Positions 60,066 to 64,000 of a DNA stretch of 64,000 bases are shown one piece after another (positions within the stretch are counted from its first letter, which is position 1; each line of letters begins with the position of its first letter). The notes beneath the pieces are model-generated. The model made no database searches and was not told the DNA's origin. It was given only the letters and a program-made list of their open reading frames with translations. The position numbers and the translations under genes are program-made. The stretch lies in assembly GCF_000022905.1 (NCBI RefSeq), contig NC_012590.1, positions 1,798,001-1,862,000 of the forward strand. The letters are read 5' to 3'. The DNA is from Corynebacterium aurimucosum ATCC 700975. GTDB taxonomy: Bacteria > Actinomycetota > Actinomycetes > Mycobacteriales > Mycobacteriaceae.

Positions 60066-60095
60066 CAGCCCTCCGCGAATTAACGCGGAGGGCTG
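60066..60095. terminator. Bidirectional terminator between tetR and DUF3040 gene
   Basis: The 12-bp perfect stem CAGCCCTCCGCG (60066-60077) / CGCGGAGGGCTG (60084-60095) has a 6-nt loop. TTTTGTTCTTT follows on the minus strand, so it is strongest for the DUF3040 gene. Confidence 0.85.
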
Positions 60096-60147
60096 CGAGG
60101 CGAGAGTACAGCTATCTGTACAACGCCCATGAGCGTTTTATTAGCGC

Positions 60148-60555
60148 CTAGCGTTCCTCAAAGCGACGGCGGAAATTATCTTCCAAGCGGTTTCCAACGC
60201 CGCTGCCGTCCCTCTTGGATTGCTTGCCGCGCCCGCACGCAGGGGCCTGCGCGCCGACTGCAACCAGAGAATCTTCAGACTTTCCGCGCAGCATCCAGAC
60301 ACCGGAGCCGAACATAACGAGGAAGCCAAGGACGGAGAGGCTGACAAACCACAGAGATTGCTGAGCCAACGCGATACCGCCCACCATCATGCAGAGGCCA
60401 ACAACAATCAAGGCCACTCCGCGGAGGGTGATGGCACCCGAGCTTCCGCCGAAAGAAGTTTCACCGGACACAGACGCGCCAAAATCAGGATCATTGGCCA
60501 GCAACGACTGTTCAATTTCACGCAGCGCTTGCTGTTCGTGCTCAGAAAGGGCCAC
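60148..60555 (-). CDS. DUF3040 membrane protein
   Basis: The 135-aa protein begins with the family hallmark ALSEHEQQALREIEQSLLANDPDFG, has two membrane helices (about 44-63 and 69-90), and a basic C-terminus (GRGKQSKRDGSGVGNRLEDNFRRRFEER). DUF3040 proteins are widespread in actinobacteria beside the division cluster; function unknown. The GTG start has GGAGG 5 nt upstream. Confidence 0.9.
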   Translation of the reverse strand: MALSEHEQQALREIEQSLLANDPDFGASVSGETSFGGSSGAITLRGVALIVVGLCMMVGGIALAQQSLWFVSLSVLGFLVMFGSGVWMLRGKSEDSLVAVGAQAPACGRGKQSKRDGSGVGNRLEDNFRRRFEER

Positions 60556-60709
60556 AGCGTCCTCCGTAATGGGTTGGGGTTTAGATAGTAATACTGGGAA
60601 TGTGGGTTACTACCTCTATAACGTCAAGGATAGCGAGATAGTTCCCACAAAGACAGTCCATAATTTGGCCGCACTACCCCCCTCACTGCCTATGACCCCG
60701 GCCCCAGCC

Positions 60710-61153
60710 TTAGGCCGCCATTGCCCCGAAGCCCAGCTCGGACTCAGTCGCATCCACATAACGTGCGGCAAGCGCTAAGTACTGATAAACCGAATCCGGC
60801 TCAGGAACCGGATCTAGCCCAGAGGCCACACGTGAGCGCACACGGGAGTACTCCTTAAACTCCTCTGCCCACTGGGCATCAGCCGGGCCAATGAGAGCCA
60901 CCTGCTCCCAGGCGGAAGTAGGCAAGCGCCGGCGACGTGACACGGTGGACGCTGCCACACGTGCTCCGGCTGCACGTAGCGAGGCACGGTAAGCCATTTC
61001 CAATGCATCCGCAAAGCTCCCCTCCGCCGCGCTACTCCGTGCATCCGCTAAGAGGTCTAGTGCTTGGCTCACGAAACGATCCCGCTGCACCCGCTGCATA
61101 GCCTCACGGTTCCGGCTGCGGGCCGCCGCTGTTGCTGAGATTACCTGTGCCAT
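60710..61153 (-). CDS. SAV_6107-type HEPN domain protein
   Basis: The 147-aa helical protein matches the actinobacterial SAV_6107 HEPN family: DRFVSQALDLLADARSSAAEGSFADALEMAYRASLRAAGARVAAS. HEPN domains often act as RNases or as RNA-binding partners, but the typical Rx4-6H catalytic motif is not evident here and no nucleotidyltransferase partner is adjacent. GGAGAGGA precedes the ATG. The gap to the DUF3040 gene (60556-60709) shows no feature. Confidence 0.78.
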   Translation of the reverse strand: MAQVISATAAARSRNREAMQRVQRDRFVSQALDLLADARSSAAEGSFADALEMAYRASLRAAGARVAASTVSRRRRLPTSAWEQVALIGPADAQWAEEFKEYSRVRSRVASGLDPVPEPDSVYQYLALAARYVDATESELGFGAMAA

Positions 61154-61200
61154 GTCCTCTCCCCCTTGGGCTTCTTCCTCAGTTTGTCAATAAAGACTGT

Positions 61201-61343
61201 GCTGTTGATGCTGTTGATTTTCTGCTGTTGTTCGTTGTTGCGATTCACCTTAAATCCACCTTCCTACATCCACCTCTAATTTTAGAGCAGGTGTTCGAAT
61301 TTAACAATAGTTTCAAAGCATTTTTTCGATTGTTCTCGAACAC
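61201..61343. promoter_or_regulatory. Divergent promoter region with repeats (HEPN/GNAT)
   Basis: The 263-bp gap holds a CTGTTG-rich simple repeat (61201-61241) and an inverted repeat GTGTTCGA (61291-61298) / TCGAACAC (61336-61343). The gap is AT-richer than its surroundings. It should contain both promoters. A LexA-type site (CGAAC-N4-GTTCG) is not formed. Confidence 0.35.
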
Positions 61344-61416
61344 TCGCACCACGGCGTTTGATGGAAGTTTTTCCGAGTGCTTTCACATACCGCGAGAATC
61401 TGTTGTTATTAGACAT

Positions 61417-61989
61417 GTGAGTTACACGCTGCGCCGCTTAAGCCCCCAAGAGTTCGCCATTGCCCTCCCGCACTTGGTAGATATCTACATTGCGGCGATG
61501 GATTACAACCCCTCGGTGCGCGCGGGGTCCATCTCGCGGTGGCGCGCAGATCTCATACGCCCAGGGTTTTCCTGCGTTGTGGCCACCGATGAATATGGCA
61601 TCGCCGGCTTTGCCTACGGCTTCCTAGGCACCCCCGATACCTGGTGGGATAAGCAGCTCCGCCGTGCACTCGCCACCAGTAGCGGCCCCACCCCAGAGCA
61701 AGAAGAGATTCTCCACAATTACTTCGAGCTGGCAGAGATCCATGTGCTCCCCGCGAAACAAGGCCACGGCCTGGGCCGCGCTTTGCCAGAAGCCTTGGCC
61801 TGGAATCTTCCCGCTCGCTATATTTTGCTCTCCACACCGGAAGTTCCCAATGAAGCCAACTCTGCCTTTGGTCTCTACCGCAAAATGGGCTTTGGCGATT
61901 TCCTGCGCGATCTCCATTACCCCGCTGATTCCCGCCCCTTCGCAATCCTGCAGTCTACTGTGCCGCTCGCACCAACCGACACCACTTAA
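61417..61989 (+). CDS. GNAT family N-acetyltransferase
   Basis: The 190-aa protein starts at GTG 61417 (VSYTLRRLSPQEF); the frame is open further upstream but that part looks non-coding. The acetyl-CoA site is at about 105-120 (LAEIHVLPAKQGHGLGRALPE, the QxxGxG/A loop), followed by NSAFGLYRKMGF near the end. Substrate unknown. A leaderless transcript is likely. It lies 34-43 bp before idsA on the same strand. Confidence 0.85.
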   Translation: MSYTLRRLSPQEFAIALPHLVDIYIAAMDYNPSVRAGSISRWRADLIRPGFSCVVATDEYGIAGFAYGFLGTPDTWWDKQLRRALATSSGPTPEQEEILHNYFELAEIHVLPAKQGHGLGRALPEALAWNLPARYILLSTPEVPNEANSAFGLYRKMGFGDFLRDLHYPADSRPFAILQSTVPLAPTDTT

Positions 61990-62023
61990 CCTGGCGCCTT
62001 AACCCTGAACCAGCCCAGGTAAA

Positions 62024-63124
62024 GTGGCAAGCGTGACTACACCGCAGATACCTTCCTTGGACGAAATTCCCGCAGCCGTACGCGAGGAGCTCGCGCTTTT
62101 TCTAGACCGCCAGCGTGATGCCATCGCATCCATCGGAGCTCCGGTGACCAACGCGATTTCCTATTTGGAATCTTTCGTGCTGGATGGCGGAAAGCGCATC
62201 CGCCCCCTCTACGCGTGGGCAGGTTTTATCGGCGCACGCGGACTCGAGGGAACAGAGTCCCCACAGGCTATGCTCCGCGCAGCTACATCCTTAGAGTTCA
62301 TCCAAGCCTGCGCTCTGATCCACGATGACATCGTGGATGCCTCCGATACCCGGCGCGGTAACCCTACCGTTCACCGTGGCGTAGCAGCCCGCCACCGCGA
62401 GCTCGGGTTCCACGGCGATGCTGATTTCTTCGGCCAGTCCCTCGCCATCCTGGTGGGTGACATGGCCTTGGTCTGGGCGGAAGACATGCTCCAGGACTCC
62501 GGACTTAGCCCTGAGGCACTCGCACGCGCCCGCGCACCTTGGCGCGCTATGCGCCGCGAGGTAATCGGCGGGCAGATGCTGGATATCTGCCTCGAAGCGG
62601 AAGGTTCTGAGGACGCCACGTTGGCTGATTCCGTCAACCGTTTCAAGACCGCCGCCTACACCATCGAGCGCCCCCTACACTTGGGCGCAGCCATAGCGGG
62701 CGCCCCCGAAAAACTCGTGGCTGCTTTCCGCGGCTACGGCCAAGACATCGGGGTTGCCTTCCAGCTGCGCGATGATTTGTTGGGGGTCTTCGGTGACCCC
62801 GCCGTGACCGGCAAGCCCGCCGGTGATGATCTGCGCGAGGGCAAGCGCACAGTCCTTTTGTCCTTGGCACTGCAGCGCGCGGATGCTTCCGATCCCGCCG
62901 CGGCTGCGGAATTGCGTCGCCTCATCGGTCAGACAGAGGATCCCTCAGAGATTGCACGCATGGCGCAGATTATTGCGGCTTCGGGTGCACCGGATGTCGT
63001 CGAGCAGCGCATCAACGATCTCACGCGCTCGGGCCTTGACCACCTCCACAATGCTCAGGTCTCCCCCGAAGTTACGGAGACTCTCGAAGAACTGGCCCAC
63101 AAGTCCACGGCCCGCCGGATGTAG
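62024..63124 (+). CDS. idsA: Geranylgeranyl diphosphate synthase (polyprenyl synthetase)
   Basis: IdsA-type enzymes chain isoprenyl units to geranylgeranyl diphosphate for carotenoids, menaquinone and prenyl carriers. The 366-aa protein has GGKRIRPLY, the first Asp-rich motif IHDDIVDASDTRRG near 100, the second FQLRDDLLGVFGD near 249, and KPAGDDLREGKRT. The start may be GTG 62024 or GTG 62033; the ribosome-binding site is weak for both. mptB follows after 1 bp. Confidence 0.92.
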   Translation: MASVTTPQIPSLDEIPAAVREELALFLDRQRDAIASIGAPVTNAISYLESFVLDGGKRIRPLYAWAGFIGARGLEGTESPQAMLRAATSLEFIQACALIHDDIVDASDTRRGNPTVHRGVAARHRELGFHGDADFFGQSLAILVGDMALVWAEDMLQDSGLSPEALARARAPWRAMRREVIGGQMLDICLEAEGSEDATLADSVNRFKTAAYTIERPLHLGAAIAGAPEKLVAAFRGYGQDIGVAFQLRDDLLGVFGDPAVTGKPAGDDLREGKRTVLLSLALQRADASDPAAAAELRRLIGQTEDPSEIARMAQIIAASGAPDVVEQRINDLTRSGLDHLHNAQVSPEVTETLEELAHKSTARRM

Positions 63125-63125
63125 C

Positions 63126-64000
63126 ATGGCTCGTCCCACAACCACGCGCGTGCCCCTGCGCATTCCCCATCCCCTGCCTCTGGGCATCATCGCCGCTGTC
63201 GTGCTGGCACTCGCCTCTTTCTCCGGCGGCGCTACCCGCAACCGCGGTGGCTTCCTTGAGGCGCTCAATATCGGCTTTCTAGCTTATGGCCATGGCCGCA
63301 ACATCGGCATGGTCCTCTATTGGGTTGGCCTTTTCGGATTGGTTGCCGCATGGGTTTTGGCCGGCCGCTACTTCATTGCCCCGCAGTTGAAGAACCCACA
63401 ACCAGACGGCGCACTGGCCGATATTCGCCGGATGCTGCTGTGCTGGGTTGCTCCTTTATTGTGTGCAGCACCGCTGGCTTCTCGCGATGTGTATTCCTAT
63501 CTCATGCAAGGCGCGATGGTGCGTGATGGCTTCGACCCTTATGTCGAAGGCGCGGCGGTAAATCCTGGGCCCTTCCTCTTGGAGGTCTCCCACGACTGGC
63601 GCAACACCACCACTCCTTATGGCCCATTGCACCTGTGGATGGGCAATGGTGTAACCCAGCTGGTAGGAGAAAACGTCGCCGCGGGCATCATCGTCTACAA
63701 GGCGATATCGGTCCTCGGCTTTGCCGCCATCGCCTGGTCAATTCCGCGTTTGGCGCGCGGCATCGGGGGTGATCCTGCCCTCGCGCTCTGGCTGGGCGTA
63801 GCGAATCCGGTGATGCTCTTGCACCTCATCGGCGGCATGCATAATGAATCCATCATGGTGGGACTGGTTTCGCTGAGTCTGCTTGCCGCAGTGCACCACA
63901 AGTTCCATGCTAGCCTCCTCCTGGTTGGCGTGGCGGTCTCGCTCAAGGCAACCGCCATTTTCGCCGCACCGTTTATCGTGTGGCTCATGCTGCACCACTG
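63126..64000 (+). CDS. mptB: Polyprenyl-phosphomannose-dependent alpha-1,6-mannosyltransferase MptB, N-terminal part
   Basis: MptB is a GT-C membrane mannosyltransferase that builds the proximal alpha-1,6-mannan of lipomannan and lipoarabinomannan. The first about 291 codons are present. Several membrane helices are visible, with the extracytoplasmic acidic/aromatic signature APLASRDVYSYLMQGAMVRDGFDPYVEG and TPYGPLHLWMG. The idsA-mptB pair is typical for corynebacteria. The ATG begins 2 nt after the idsA stop; the 3' end is outside the window. Confidence 0.92.
   Translation, partial: MARPTTTRVPLRIPHPLPLGIIAAVVLALASFSGGATRNRGGFLEALNIGFLAYGHGRNIGMVLYWVGLFGLVAAWVLAGRYFIAPQLKNPQPDGALADIRRMLLCWVAPLLCAAPLASRDVYSYLMQGAMVRDGFDPYVEGAAVNPGPFLLEVSHDWRNTTTPYGPLHLWMGNGVTQLVGENVAAGIIVYKAISVLGFAAIAWSIPRLARGIGGDPALALWLGVANPVMLLHLIGGMHNESIMVGLVSLSLLAAVHHKFHASLLLVGVAVSLKATAIFAAPFIVWLMLHH

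Noticed and set aside
61291..61343. LexA/SOS box near GTGTTCGA and TCGAACAC
   Set aside because: The half sites are 37 bp apart and in the reverse order of the CGAAC-N4-GTTCG consensus.

Overview
The window is a chromosomal segment of a high-G+C Corynebacterium. The evidence is the actinobacterial division and cell-wall (dcw) cluster without ftsA, the neighbours wag31/divIVA, sepF and pgeF, an actinobacterial ultrashort stem I T-box before ileS, corynebacterial housekeeping genes (glgX, relS-like, ilvA, dnaE, idsA, mptB) in an order like that of C. glutamicum, and a perfect McbR-type operator (TAGAC-N6-GTCTA). I could not assign a species. I see no tRNA, rRNA, CRISPR array or prophage.

Layout. 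1-9.3 kb: 5' part of hisD (-), a YbjN-like gene, a membrane protein and a lipoprotein (-), then a plus-strand run of TetR regulator, glgX, a PH-like/DnaQ/BRCT fusion, an unknown gene and a small alarmone synthetase. 9.3-12 kb: S4 protein, small membrane protein, yigZ and ilvA (-). 12-14.6 kb: two secreted, probably envelope-anchored proteins (+). 14.5-17.1 kb: an IS1634-family element (1,674 bp) flanked by perfect 433-bp direct repeats, which leaves both neighbouring genes intact. 16.7-31.3 kb: McbR-box-controlled MetE-like gene, dnaE, rarD, two small membrane proteins, rluD, lspA, two lipoproteins, asparaginase, dinB and a GntR-MFS pair. 31.4-36.4 kb: ileS with its T-box, an HNH protein and a 56-aa membrane protein.

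36.5-57.0 kb is the growth and division block, all on the minus strand. In transcription order it is mraZ, rsmH, ftsL-like, ftsI, murE, murF, mraY, murD, ftsW, murG, murC, ftsQ, ftsZ, pgeF, yggS, sepF, yggT, wag31. Many junctions overlap as ATGA or TAATG, which implies translational coupling. The genes make the UDP-MurNAc-pentapeptide precursor and lipid II, and build the FtsZ ring and septal synthase (FtsW/FtsI). Wag31 directs polar growth. TGGG-type repeats before mraZ look like MraZ autoregulatory boxes.

57.4-64 kb: an ABC exporter with its own TetR regulator and a perfect palindromic operator, DUF3040, HEPN and GNAT proteins, then idsA and the 5' part of mptB, which link prenyl diphosphate supply to polyprenyl-dependent mannosylation of envelope lipoglycans.

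No wholly unknown multi-gene system stands out. The best leads are the IS insertion with its 433-bp duplication, the oppositely oriented MraZ-like repeat arrays, the duplicated ribosome-binding site/start of a lipoprotein, the operators, and the arginine-rich cytoplasmic tails shared by FtsW, FtsI and the FtsL-like protein.
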